A stretch of 64,000 nucleotides of DNA from Streptomyces atratus (GTDB taxonomy: Bacteria > Actinomycetota > Actinomycetes > Streptomycetales > Streptomycetaceae). Below are positions 51,991 to 60,348 of the stretch, in pieces; the stretch's first letter is position 1; the number at the start of each line of letters is the position of its first letter. A program made the position numbers and the translations under genes. The stretch spans positions 124,001 to 188,000 of the forward strand of contig NZ_BMRN01000012.1 of NCBI RefSeq assembly GCF_014648655.1, read 5' to 3'. The notes under the pieces were generated by a model, which made no database searches, had not been told where the DNA came from, and was given only the letters and a program-made list of their open reading frames with translations.

Positions 51991-52818
51991 TCAGCCGATG
52001 ATGGCGACAGGAGCGTCCCATGCGTTGCGGTCGACTGTGATTGTGTAACCGCCGCGGGTCTCTTTGCTGTTGACCATGTACTGGTGGCCGCGGCTGTGGT
52101 TGGTGAACTGAGTGGAATTCCACGGCCAGTCTGTGGTGGTCGTATTCTTCTTGTCCCACAGTGCGTACCAGAGGTTTCCCGGCAGGTCTGTCTTGTTTGC
52201 GGCGGTGGCGATGGCCTTGGCACTGGAGCTGCTGAAGCCGTAGAAGCCGCCACGGTAGGTTGCGTTGCGCAGCGTTTTGGTGAAGGAGCGGACGTATGTC
52301 AGGACGGCATCATTGCACGCTTTGTTGGTGACGTCGTACGGCTCCATGTCCAGGTAGATCGGGCTGCCGGCTTTCATCCCGAGCGCTGATGCCTTGGCCA
52401 CCGCGTCCTTGGCGTTGCTCGCGCCGAGGGAGGAGGCCGTGGAGGAGGTGAATCTTTCTCGGTTCGCACTTTTTTGGCAGGGCGGCTGGGCGCCGACGTA
52501 GAGCGGTATGAGCTTCCAGCCGGTGGAGTTGACCGACTTCACCCAGGATGCGGTCAGGTTGGGCTGGGCACAGCCACGGTTCTTGCCGCCGATGTAAACG
52601 GCGGCGGCGCCGTAAAACCCGGTGTTCCACGCTTTCATCGCTTTGAGCGAGGGTGCTGTGCACGTATCGAACGCTCGGCCGGTGTAGGTCTTCTGGGCGG
52701 GCCAGCTTGTGGCTGCCATGGTCGTCTGTGCCGAGATTCCGGCACCTGCGACGACGGCAGCGCCCGCTGTCGCCCAGGCGACGTAGCGGCCCTTTTTGGA
52801 CATTCGATGACGGGACAT
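51991..52818 (-). CDS. Exported DUF1906 glycoside-hydrolase-like protein
   Basis: A 275-residue exported protein. It begins MSRHRMSKKGRYVAW and has a hydrophobic leader ending near TTMAATS (about 36). The rest matches DUF1906 (Rv2525c-like, GH25-related fold): GRAFDTCTAPSLKAMKAW, AAVYIGGKNRGCAQPN, LIPLYVGAQPPC, IYLDMEPYDV (acidic centre) and GFYGFSSSSAKAIA. Such proteins are thought to act on peptidoglycan. It lies alone inside the IS-rich insert between the long repeats, without a strong ribosome site (GTGGGA only). Its intact frame contrasts with the debris around it. Confidence 0.83.
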   Translation of the reverse strand: MSRHRMSKKGRYVAWATAGAAVVAGAGISAQTTMAATSWPAQKTYTGRAFDTCTAPSLKAMKAWNTGFYGAAAVYIGGKNRGCAQPNLTASWVKSVNSTGWKLIPLYVGAQPPCQKSANRERFTSSTASSLGASNAKDAVAKASALGMKAGSPIYLDMEPYDVTNKACNDAVLTYVRSFTKTLRNATYRGGFYGFSSSSAKAIATAANKTDLPGNLWYALWDKKNTTTTDWPWNSTQFTNHSRGHQYMVNSKETRGGYTITVDRNAWDAPVAIIG

Positions 52819-53035
52819 TCCCACCCCATTCATATCGCGGCCCACGGCCGCATCCGACGCGCCTGTAGACGGCAACCTGCGCTGCGACACGGCACGACGG
52901 TACGAATGCAGCGTCTACGCAGACAGTGGCGCGGTACTTCCACTCCGGAAGCCCGAAGCGCATCGCACAATAGCCGACGCGCACGTCGCGACTGGACCGA
53001 GCGCAGGGCCCCGGCGAGAGTCGACCGGCTGCTGG
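52819..53035. other. Gap upstream of the DUF1906 gene
   Basis: No gene or repeat is recognised. It should contain the DUF1906 promoter and borders the IS3 remnant. Confidence 0.35.
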
Positions 53036-53262
53036 TCACCCTGAACCGTTCCGGGTTCGGTAGAGACTCTGGATTGTGGCTGTGACCTGCGGACTTTGCT
53101 GCTGGTAGTGGACGGCGTCACATTCGGCGGGCGGGAATGGCCTATCTCGCCGTGGAGTCGGCTGTGGTTGTACCAGTCGACCCACTCGGCTGTGGCCAAC
53201 TCGACGTCGCCGAGGGCTTTCCGAGGCCGCTGGGGCTTGATGAGTTCGGTTTTGTACAGGCA
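53036..53262 (-). mobile_element. IS3-family transposase remnant (C-terminal end)
   Basis: On the minus strand one frame gives LYKTELIKPQRPRKALGDVE and ATAEWVDWYNHSRLHGEIGH, the last part of an IS3-type DDE transposase. A frame change then gives PAECDAVHYQQQSPQVTATI and a stop at 53036. Only the last 75 or so codons remain, after the catalytic Glu, so it is inactive. Confidence 0.75.
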
Positions 53263-53280
53263 GTGCCGCGGAGTGGTCGC

Positions 53281-53502
53281 TGGATGGTGTGACGTGGACC
53301 AAGGTCGCCACAGGTGGGGCCGGTGCTGCCAAGGGCATCAGTATCACCCCGCCCAAGAACGGCACTCACACCGTGCAGGTGCGGGCCGTGGACAAGGCGG
53401 ACAACAAGTCCGATGCCATCGAGTACACCTTCCACGCGGGCCCCGGGGGATTTGTCCAGCCCTCCGAAGATGAGCGCACCGCGCGTCGACTGCCGCTGAG
53501 GG
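53281..53502 (+). pseudogene. Fragment of a large exported LamG/Ig-like protein
   Basis: About 74 codons read GVTWTKVATGGAGAAKGISI, PPKNGTHTVQVRAVDKADNK and DAIEYTFHAGPGGFVQPSED followed by RTARRLPL. This wording occurs where Ig-like repeats meet the LamG part of very long secreted Streptomyces proteins. Both ends are cut: an IS3 remnant lies on one side and an IS630 remnant on the other. No start or stop of its own is present. Confidence 0.6.
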
Positions 53503-54203
53503 GACATGGCGGCTGCTGAAGCGCCATGGCTGGTCGTGGCAGCAGCCGGCCCGCCGGGCGATCGAACGTGACGACGGAGCTGTGGAGTTGTGGAAGAAGG
53601 AGGTGTGGCCGCAGGTAAAAGTACGGCGGCGGCCCGCGGGGCCTGGATCGTCTGTGAGGACGAGGCCAGCCAGTCGCTGAGGCCGCCACGCGCGAGGTCC
53701 TGGGCCGCATCGGCCAGACGCCGGTCGTCCGCGTCCGGAGCAGGCGTTCCGGACGGGTTTCGATGGCGGGAACGGTCTGCTTCCGACGCGGAGACCGGTC
53801 GAGGCTGATCTACAGCTTTCGCGTCCACCGGGGCCGCAAGGGCGAACCCAAGGGATTCACCTGGCAGGACTACCGCGACCTCATCGTGCGGGCGCACAAC
53901 CAGCTCAAAGGCCCCATCGTCCTGGTCTGGGACAACCTGCGCACCCATCTCATGCCGCAGATGAAGGACTTCATCGCTGCGAACGAGGACTGGCTGACCG
54001 TCTTCCATTTCCCGTCCTACGCACCCGACCTCAACCCGCAGGAGGGCATCTGGTCCCTGGTGAAACGGGCGATCGGCAACCTCGCCGCCGCGAACCTCGA
54101 CCAGTTCGCCGCCGCCGTGAAGCGCAGCCTCAAGAAGACCCAGTACCGACCGCACCTCATCGACGGCTGCCTCATAGGCACCGGCCTGACCTTGACCAGC
54201 TGA
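53503..54203 (+). mobile_element. IS630-family transposase, truncated and frameshifted
   Basis: The plus strand reads TWRLLKRHGWSWQQPARRAI, then after a frameshift near 53620 GAWIVCEDEASQSL, and after another near 53690 VLGRIGQTPVVRVRSRRSGR. The remaining 146 codons are open to 54203 and include RVHRGRKGEPKGFTWQDYRD, LVWDNLRTHLMPQM and LNPQEGIWSLVKRAI. The catalytic D, D and E are all present, but the HTH domain at the N-terminus is missing. Confidence 0.85.
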
Positions 54204-54300
54204 CACGATCAGGCCGACATCACACATTCAAGTTCAGTAGCAAGCTCCACGGCGTTGGCTGCTCATAAGAAACGGCCAACCCCGTGGCCAGGAGGAACGC

Positions 54301-54477
54301 GTGAAAAAGAACCCAAAGATCACATCGCGAGCATTGTTCTGGTCTGGGGCAGTTGTCTTCGCACTCGGAGTTACGGCATCGCTGCTCTACGGGCACGTGG
54401 ACGGCCAGCGACTCTTCTTCTGTTCGACAGTCATCCTAGGAATCGCCTGGGTAGTGGAAAGGACCTCGGCCGACTGA
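54301..54477 (+). CDS. Small two-helix membrane protein (58 residues)
   Basis: A GTG at 54301 follows AGGAGG by 6 bases, the best ribosome site in this insert. The protein starts KKNPKITSRALFWSG and has two hydrophobic segments (about 11-30, SGAVVFALGVTASLLYG, and about 37-51, LFFCSTVILGIAWVV) with a short loop GHVDGQR between. It ends ERTSAD. A good terminator follows (54515-54550). No family is recognised. The local base composition is lower in GC than the flanks, which suggests transfer. It could be cargo of a former element. Confidence 0.6.
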   Translation: MKKNPKITSRALFWSGAVVFALGVTASLLYGHVDGQRLFFCSTVILGIAWVVERTSAD

Positions 54478-54514
54478 CTGCGAATGACCGGGTAAAAAAA
54501 GCCTGACCCGATTG

Positions 54515-54550
54515 AGGCGCTACCGGCCGAACTTCTCGTTGGTAGCGCCT
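54515..54550 (+). terminator. Terminator after the small membrane protein
   Basis: A perfect 10-base stem, AGGCGCTACC with GGTAGCGCCT, around a 16-base loop is followed by TTCTCGTTTTC. It starts 38 bases after the stop. Confidence 0.75.
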
Positions 54551-54785
54551 TTCTCGTTTTCATTCGTCCCCACTTCGTTTCTTCCCTTGCGCGGTCCATG
54601 ACGCCGTGGCCCGGCCCTATTGCCATGCTCAGCAAGGGAGTTGATCACGGTTGGTGGCGCCCCGGCTAGTGTCATGAGCCCCGGAAAATCCATAGAAGTA
54701 TGTTGGTCTCATCCTGGATCCACCGAGCGGTGATCGGGGTGGGAAGGGGCTGATGAGGTGACCCCCGGAGTGTGGACGCAGGGGG

Positions 54786-55016
54786 TCATGCTGCGAGTGA
54801 GAGTTTAGCTGTCCTGTGGTGGTTCTGTTCGAACTCCATCGGGGAGAGGTAGTAGAGCGCGCTGTGTCGGCGACGGGCGTTGTAGTAGGTGAGCCACCGG
54901 AATATCTCGAGCCTCGCCTGAGACATTGTCACGGATACTCTCTTGTACATTGTTTCTCGCTTCAGTCCCTGCCAGAAACTCTCGGCCAGGGCGTTGACGC
55001 TCCTATGGTTCGTCAA
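54786..55016 (-). mobile_element. IS3-family transposase, C-terminal piece
   Basis: The minus strand frame reads SVNALAESFWQGLKRETMYK, MSQARLEIFRWLTYYNARRR and HSALYYLSPMEFEQNHH, then ends at 54786. This is the region holding the last catalytic Glu and the C-terminus of IS3 OrfB. Upstream it stops abruptly at an IS110 fragment. A GACCCCC/GGGGGTC inverted repeat at 54760-54787 may belong to the element end. Confidence 0.8.
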
Positions 55017-55520
55017 GTCGCTTTTTTGGACGGTTGCTTGACCTTGATGTGCTGGTAGATCTCCCGGGCCAGGTATCGCTTAAGACAGCGGATGATCTCC
55101 TGTTTCGTCTTGCCCTCGGCGTGTGCGCCGGGCGACGTAGTCGATCGTGGGCTGGTGGAAGCGCATGCGGACGATCACGACGCGGTAGAGCGCGGAGTTC
55201 AGCCGTCGGTGGCCGCCGCGGTTGAGCCGGTGCCGGTTCGTCTTGCCGGACGAGGCCGGGACGGGGCAGAGCCCGCGAGCTTGGCGAACGCGGCCTGGGA
55301 GCGGATGCGCTCGGGGTTGTCGCCGACGGCGACCAGTATTTCAGCGGCGGTGTCCTCGCCGATGCCGAAGGCGTCGACCGAGTCGGGCGCGTGGGCCTTG
55401 GTGAGCTCGCCCAGCAGCGTGTCGTGCTCCTTGACCTCGTCGTGAAGGTCTTTCCAGCGGCGGGCCATGGCACGTATGGAGTGCTTCGAGGACGCTGAGG
55501 GGCTGGTCACCGGGCCCGGT
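55017..55520 (-). mobile_element. IS110-family transposase fragment
   Basis: Minus-strand frames give RWKDLHDEVKEHDTLLGELT, DAFGIGEDTAAEILVAVGDN and PERIRSQAAFAKLAG; further shifted frames give ASSGKTNRHRLNRGGHRRLN, VVIVRMRFHQPTIDYVARR and EIIRCLKRYLAREIYQHIKV. These are the C-terminal (Transposase_20) parts of IS116/IS110/IS902 enzymes. At least two frameshifts are present and the DEDD N-terminal half is absent. Confidence 0.8.
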
Positions 55521-56099
55521 CGCGGGCCGGTGCTGCGCCAGCAGCTCCAGGGCCGAAGCCGCGCAGTTCGGCATGGACTCGAAGCGCGCCGTGGTTCCCG
55601 CGGTGTTCGGCATGGACTTCGCGGATCTCCTCGATCAGGGCGTCCTCCTCGAACTGCCGCCCCGCCCGCGCCTCGGCGTCGGCGATCCACCGGTAGTAAC
55701 CCGAGCGGGAGACCTCCAGCACCCGGCATATCCGCTTGATGCCGAACACCTCGGCACGGGTGGAGACGAAGTCCCAAGCGGCGGTCTTCACTTCATCTCC
55801 CGGGCGAAATACGCCGCTGCCCGACGCAGGATCTCCCGCTCCGGCTGCCATTCCTTCTCTGCCTTTTGACCGGCCGCGCGTTCTCCGCCCGCAGCCGGGC
55901 CAACTCGGCCTCGGTGTCCTGCGACGCGCCGCCAGCGACCGGACGGCCGTCGGCATCACGCACCCAGGTCCTGCAACGTCCCGGGGTTGACATTCAGATC
56001 AGCCGCGACGTCCTTGAACGTCCGCCTGCCGGCCGAAGCCCGCCACAACGCGATCGCGTCGGACCGGAACTCCGCACTGTACTTCCAGGGCTGTGCCAC
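55521..56099 (-). mobile_element. IS3-family orfA and start of orfB, frameshifted
   Basis: A GTG at 56099 (minus) opens AQPWKYSAEFRSDAIALWRA, followed by GRRTFKDVAADLNVNPGTL, the HTH of IS3 OrfA. After a frame change come DTEAELARLRAENAR, EREILRRAA-like wording and AREMK. OrfB then reads FVSTRAEVFGIKRICRVLEV, SRSGYYRWIADAEARAGR and IEEIREVHAEHRGNHGALRV and stops being recognisable at about 55545, where IS110 sequence starts. It may be the first part of the same IS3 copy whose end is at 54786-55016. Confidence 0.78.
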
Positions 56100-56165
56100 G
56101 TAGATCTACACCTTCCGGGATCAACAAGATCGATTGTCAGGTGTGTCCACACCACGGAGGTCACC

Positions 56166-56443
56166 TCGGCCTCGGTAGTGCCCGGAAGCCGGTTCGCACC
56201 GGGCGCAAGGCATGCCGACAGGCTGGCGTGAAGTCATGAAGAAGCTGTCAGATCGCTGTGGTCATCGCATCAGGCCTGGCCCGCACCACTTCCACGGCCG
56301 CTCACGACACCCTGGGGTCCGCCCGCGCCGCTCCCGCGCTCGCAGCCGCCTGCCGCGCTCCCCGACACGCCCGTCGAGGCTCCTTGGGACTCGCCCGGCC
56401 CATCAGCCTCTCCCCACTCGCCCGACCCCGCCTGCGCAGGATC
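56166..56443. repeat. Long direct repeat, right copy (about 278 bp)
   Basis: This is the partner of 51093-51369 and contains the true last codons of the histidine kinase (stop at 56270-56272, minus strand) plus about 100 bases beyond it. The two copies enclose 4.8 kb of IS remnants and other genes. In the ancestral order the kinase end would lie next to the small exported protein and sortase. Confidence 0.85.
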
Positions 56444-58363
56444 TGCCGGCAGCCGGAGCGTGAACACCGAACCCTGCCCCTCGACGCTCACCGCACTCAC
56501 CGAGCCGCCGTGCGCCTCGACGAGTTTCCGTACGATCGCCAGGCCCAGCCCGCTGCCACCGGTGCGGCGGCTGCGGGACTTCTCCGCGCGCCAGAAGCGG
56601 TCGAAGACATGGGGCAGATCCTCGGCCGAGATGCCGCTGCCCGTATCCGTGACGTCCACCACGACCTGGTCCGCGCACTCGGACCCGTACGCATGCAATG
56701 TGACATTTCCACCCGCCGGGGTGTGACGCACCGCGTTGGAGACCAGGTTGCCGATGGCCTGACGCAGCCGGACCGGATCGGCCGTCAGCTCGGGACCGTG
56801 AGTGCCGGCCGTCGCCGCGAGGACGGTCAATGTGACTCCAACCGTCTCCGCCCACCCCTGGTGGGCCGCGGCGACCTGGCCCAGAACGTCCTCGATGCGT
56901 AGCGGCTCGGGGTGCAACCGCAGCGCACCCGCGTCGGCCGCGGCCAGATCCTGGAGATCGTCGATGATGTGCTGCAGCTGAACGGCCTCCGTGTGGAGCG
57001 AGGAGATGAACGCCGGGTCGGGCTCCGCCAGACCGTCCTGCGCTGCCTCCAGCCAGCCGCGGATGTTGCTCAGTGGGGTGCGCAGTTCGTGGGCGACGTC
57101 GCTGACCATGTCCTTGCGCTGTCCTTCGAGGCGGGCGCGGTGGGCCGACATGTCGTTGAAGGCCGCGGCGAGCCGCCCGATCTCGTTGTCGTCGGTGACC
57201 AGCACCGGCGCGGAGTCCTCCCCGTCCCGCATCCTTTGTGCCGCACCGGTGAGGGCGTGCAGCGGCCGCACGAGCCGGGCCCCGGCCAGCATGGTGGCTC
57301 CGACCGTGAGCGCCAGGACGAGCGCCGCGGCACCCGCGATCTTCGCGGTGTTCGTCGGGGAGAGATCGAAACCGGGCACGGTCGTGCCGCCCTCGTCGCC
57401 GATGAACAGCATTGCGGGCGACGCGACATAGGAACTGAGCTGCTCACGGCGGGCCGTCCCCACGCAGGATGCGGTGGCCCGGTCGTCGTCGCCGTTGCGG
57501 ACGCTCGGCGCGGGGGCGGGCGTTCGGGCGGAGACGCCGGCGCTGGGCATCGGCTCGGGACCGTCGCCCCAGGACAGATCCGGATTGAGCCGCACGCCCG
57601 TGCGGCCCTGACGTTTCAGGCAGGCATCGGCGAGCTGATTGAGCGCCCCCAGCGCCTTTCGCTCGGTCGCTGTCGGTTCGTCCAATTCGTCGGATGCGCA
57701 TCTGGTGCCCTGCACCCGGTCGGGATCGTTGCCCACGACCTCGATGCGCGGGCGCCCACTCGGTCCCCGGACCACATCCGCCGCAACCCCGGACCGATTC
57801 AGGCACGCCACACTCCGGTCTGCGGCACGCTGCAACGACGTACGCTCGGCCGCGGGCAGCCGGAACGGACCGACTGCGCGCGGGTCGACACGGTCGGCCG
57901 TGACGCCGGCCCGGCCCACCGTCTGGGACAGCGTCGTGTCGACGGACAGCGGATCCACGATCGCCGAAGCCTCGGGCGGCAGCGCGGGCGGGGACGGCCG
58001 GGTGGCGGAATCGGCGAGTGGCCGGCGCTGCTCGGTGGTGAGGGCGATCCGCCGACCGGACTGCCGCGCCAGGTCGTGCACGGTGCTGTCGACGCCGTCC
58101 CAGGTCGGGTGGGTCGCCGCGTATCCGAGCAGGGTGTTGTAGATCCGGGCGTCGGCGGTGAGGTTCTGACCCTGTTCCTGCTTGATGGCGCCGGAGGTGG
58201 TCTGTACGGCAAGCCAGGCGGTGGCGGCCACCGAACACGCCGCCACCAGCGCCGATACCGCCAGCAGACGGCCGAACAGACTCTTGCGGAGCGGCAGTCG
58301 TGCCCGCTGCTCACGTCGAAGGGACACACCACGCGCCCGGCTGCTACGACGCACGCGAAGCAT
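56270..58363 (-). CDS. Sensor histidine kinase, HAMP/HisKA type
   Basis: A 697-residue membrane kinase. TM1 (about 30-52) is LLAVSALVAACSVAATAWLA. A long extracytoplasmic domain (about 53-340) has several Cys (SVACLNRSG, GTRCASDE, ADACLKRQG, TASCVGTARR) that may form disulfides. TM2 (about 345-370) leads into HAMP, then DVAHELRTPLSNIRGWLEAA with the phospho-His, and ATPase motifs NLVSNAVRHTPAGG, VTDTGSGISAEDL and GSGLGLAIVRKLVEAHGG. The ATG overlaps the response-regulator stop by 20 bases. The last 55 or so residues (Gly/Ser-rich) are encoded in the long direct repeat. Confidence 0.92.
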   Translation of the reverse strand: MLRVRRSSRARGVSLRREQRARLPLRKSLFGRLLAVSALVAACSVAATAWLAVQTTSGAIKQEQGQNLTADARIYNTLLGYAATHPTWDGVDSTVHDLARQSGRRIALTTEQRRPLADSATRPSPPALPPEASAIVDPLSVDTTLSQTVGRAGVTADRVDPRAVGPFRLPAAERTSLQRAADRSVACLNRSGVAADVVRGPSGRPRIEVVGNDPDRVQGTRCASDELDEPTATERKALGALNQLADACLKRQGRTGVRLNPDLSWGDGPEPMPSAGVSARTPAPAPSVRNGDDDRATASCVGTARREQLSSYVASPAMLFIGDEGGTTVPGFDLSPTNTAKIAGAAALVLALTVGATMLAGARLVRPLHALTGAAQRMRDGEDSAPVLVTDDNEIGRLAAAFNDMSAHRARLEGQRKDMVSDVAHELRTPLSNIRGWLEAAQDGLAEPDPAFISSLHTEAVQLQHIIDDLQDLAAADAGALRLHPEPLRIEDVLGQVAAAHQGWAETVGVTLTVLAATAGTHGPELTADPVRLRQAIGNLVSNAVRHTPAGGNVTLHAYGSECADQVVVDVTDTGSGISAEDLPHVFDRFWRAEKSRSRRTGGSGLGLAIVRKLVEAHGGSVSAVSVEGQGSVFTLRLPADPAQAGSGEWGEADGPGESQGASTGVSGSAAGGCERGSGAGGPQGVVSGRGSGAGQA

Positions 58364-59093
58364 TCCTCGCCGGGTCCGTCAGCTTGTAGCCGACACCGAA
58401 GACGGTGAGCAGCCGGGCCGGCCGACGCGGTGCGGGCTCGATCTTCTTGCGCAGGTTCATGATGTGCACGTCGACGGTGCGCAAGCTGATGTACCGGTCG
58501 AAGCCGTGCAGCTCCTCCAGGAGCCGCTGCCGGGTGAAGACCCGCTCGGGCTCGGCCGCCATGGCGGCGAGGATCCGGAACTCACCGGGTGTGCACTCCA
58601 CGAACCGGCCCTCGACCGACACCTCGTGCCGGACCGGATCGACCACGAGCGCACCCACCCTCAGTACCTCATCCGCGGCGGGATCGATACCTGCCGCAAC
58701 CCGCCGGGTGCGACGAAGCAGCGTCCGCACGCGTGCCATCAGCTCACGCGGGCTGTACGGCTTCGTCATGTAGTCGTCCGCACCGAGATCCAGACCCAGC
58801 AGCAGATCGTCCTCGGTGCTGCGGGCCGTCAGCATCAGCACCGGCAGCTCCCGGTGCTCGGCGCGCAGCACACGTACCACGTCCAGACCGTCGGCCCGCG
58901 GCATCATCACATCGAGCACCAGCAGATCGGGCTCCCGGTGCCGGACCTCGGCGAGGGCCGCCAGGCCGTCCCCGACGACCGTGACCGCGTGACCCTCGTG
59001 TTCCAGGTAGCGGCGTACGAGTTCGGCCTGCTTCTCGTCGTCTTCGGCGACTATGACGTTTGCGCACACGCGGACGATCGTAGATGAGTTCAC
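58344..59093 (-). CDS. Response regulator, OmpR/PhoB type
   Basis: A 249-residue partner of the kinase at 58363. The receiver has VIVAEDDEKQ, the phospho-acceptor in LLVLDVMMPRADG and the Lys in DDYMTKPYSPRELM. The C-terminal winged helix includes LTPGEFRILAAMA-like wording (VECTPGEFRILAAMAAEPER) and LRTVDVHIMNLRKKIEP. GTG 59093 is chosen because GAGGGG lies 5 bases upstream; GTG 59069 lacks such a site. The pair once led a minus-strand run to the small exported protein and sortase, now separated by the insert, so envelope genes are plausible targets. Confidence 0.9.
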   Translation of the reverse strand: MNSSTIVRVCANVIVAEDDEKQAELVRRYLEHEGHAVTVVGDGLAALAEVRHREPDLLVLDVMMPRADGLDVVRVLRAEHRELPVLMLTARSTEDDLLLGLDLGADDYMTKPYSPRELMARVRTLLRRTRRVAAGIDPAADEVLRVGALVVDPVRHEVSVEGRFVECTPGEFRILAAMAAEPERVFTRQRLLEELHGFDRYISLRTVDVHIMNLRKKIEPAPRRPARLLTVFGVGYKLTDPARNASRAS

Positions 59094-59370
59094 CGGGGCC
59101 CCTCGCGGCGCCGGACCGCCGGGTCGCACCAGGGAGCGCTTCACCGGCCAGTCCGGACCCGGCGGATACCGGGTCGGGGAGGGGGCAGGTGTGACCAGCT
59201 GCGGTACGGAGGACGAGGGGGCCGTGCACACCGATTCCGGTGCTCCGGCTCTTGCCGCAGGTCCCGCCACCTGGTCTTGTGTACCGCGGGCACCGTGGGT
59301 GATCCGTGACGAGGTCCGCGGCAGGGCTGCGCGCATCCGGCGCACGGACGCGGTCGAGGCGGGGAGAAAT

Positions 59371-60192
59371 GTGGAATCAGTGGCCGGACACGATGTACGA
59401 GGCACGCTGCCCGAAGGGCTCGGCGAGGCGATACGCGCCACCGCCGAGGAGATTGCCGCGGTGCTTCGCGGGGTTGCCGACACGGGCGTTCCGGTGCCCG
59501 GCTCGGAGTGGACACTCGGGCAGGCGGCAGCGCATCTGGCGCAGGCCAACGAGCTGATGGCCGACATCGCCGCCGGGCAGGAACGCAGCTACGGCGACGG
59601 AACGCCGCAGAGTCTGGCCGAAGCCAATGAGCGCGCGCTCGCCGGCTTCGGGGAGCGGGACGCCGATCCGCTGGCCGAGATGATCGTGATGCACGCGGAC
59701 GCGTACCTCACGGCGGTGGGTCGGTGCACCACGGACGCGAACGTGGTCACCCCGTTGGGCCCGATGACCAAGGCGGTGCTGGGCTCGTACCTGCTGACGC
59801 ACATGCTGGGCCATGGTTACGACCTCGCCCGTGCGCTGGGCCGCCCGCACATGCTCGACCGCACCCGCGTCGAGCTGGCGCTGCCCTTCCTCATCACGGC
59901 GATGCCCCGGGTGACCGATGCCGCTGCGATCGCCCGGCTGACCGCCCGCTACACGATCCGGCTGCGGGGCGGCGCCCGCTTCGGCGTCACCTTCACCGAC
60001 GGCGTCGTATCCGTCACCCCGCAGCCGCCCACCCGCCCGGACTGCACCATCCTCATCGAGCCGGTCACCTTCCTCCTGATGGCGCTCGGCCGGTGCAACC
60101 CATGGGGAGCCATGGCCCGCGGCCGTGTCCTTGCCTGGGGTCGCAAACCCTGGCTCGCTCCCCGCTTCCCGGAGCTGTTCAAGGCACCCTGA
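59371..60192 (+). CDS. Mycothiol-dependent maleylpyruvate isomerase-like protein (DinB fold, SCP2-like end)
   Basis: A 273-residue cytosolic protein. The N-terminal helical domain carries SEWTLGQAAAHLAQANELMA with the metal His, VMHADAYLTAVGR, and LLTHMLGHGYDLARALGRP with the further His residues, which is the MDMPI_N/DinB pattern. The C-terminal part (about 165-270) resembles a sterol-carrier (SCP2) fold: TARYTIRLRGGARFGVTF and CTILIEPVTFLLMALG. GTG 59371 follows GGGGAG; GTG 59380 is an alternative. It is divergent from the two-component genes. Members use mycothiol or bind small lipids; the substrate is unknown. Confidence 0.83.
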   Translation: MESVAGHDVRGTLPEGLGEAIRATAEEIAAVLRGVADTGVPVPGSEWTLGQAAAHLAQANELMADIAAGQERSYGDGTPQSLAEANERALAGFGERDADPLAEMIVMHADAYLTAVGRCTTDANVVTPLGPMTKAVLGSYLLTHMLGHGYDLARALGRPHMLDRTRVELALPFLITAMPRVTDAAAIARLTARYTIRLRGGARFGVTFTDGVVSVTPQPPTRPDCTILIEPVTFLLMALGRCNPWGAMARGRVLAWGRKPWLAPRFPELFKAP

Positions 60193-60348
60193 GGGGCGGG
60201 CGGATTTCCGGCGTCAAGCCAGGACGGTCATCATTGCCACGTCCAAGGGATGGCGACCCGTCTGACGCTAACGTTGATCCGCACGGTGGCAGCGGCGGTG
60301 CCGGGGAGGGCGCACCGCGCGGAACACCGGGAACGAGGAGTGCGCGAC

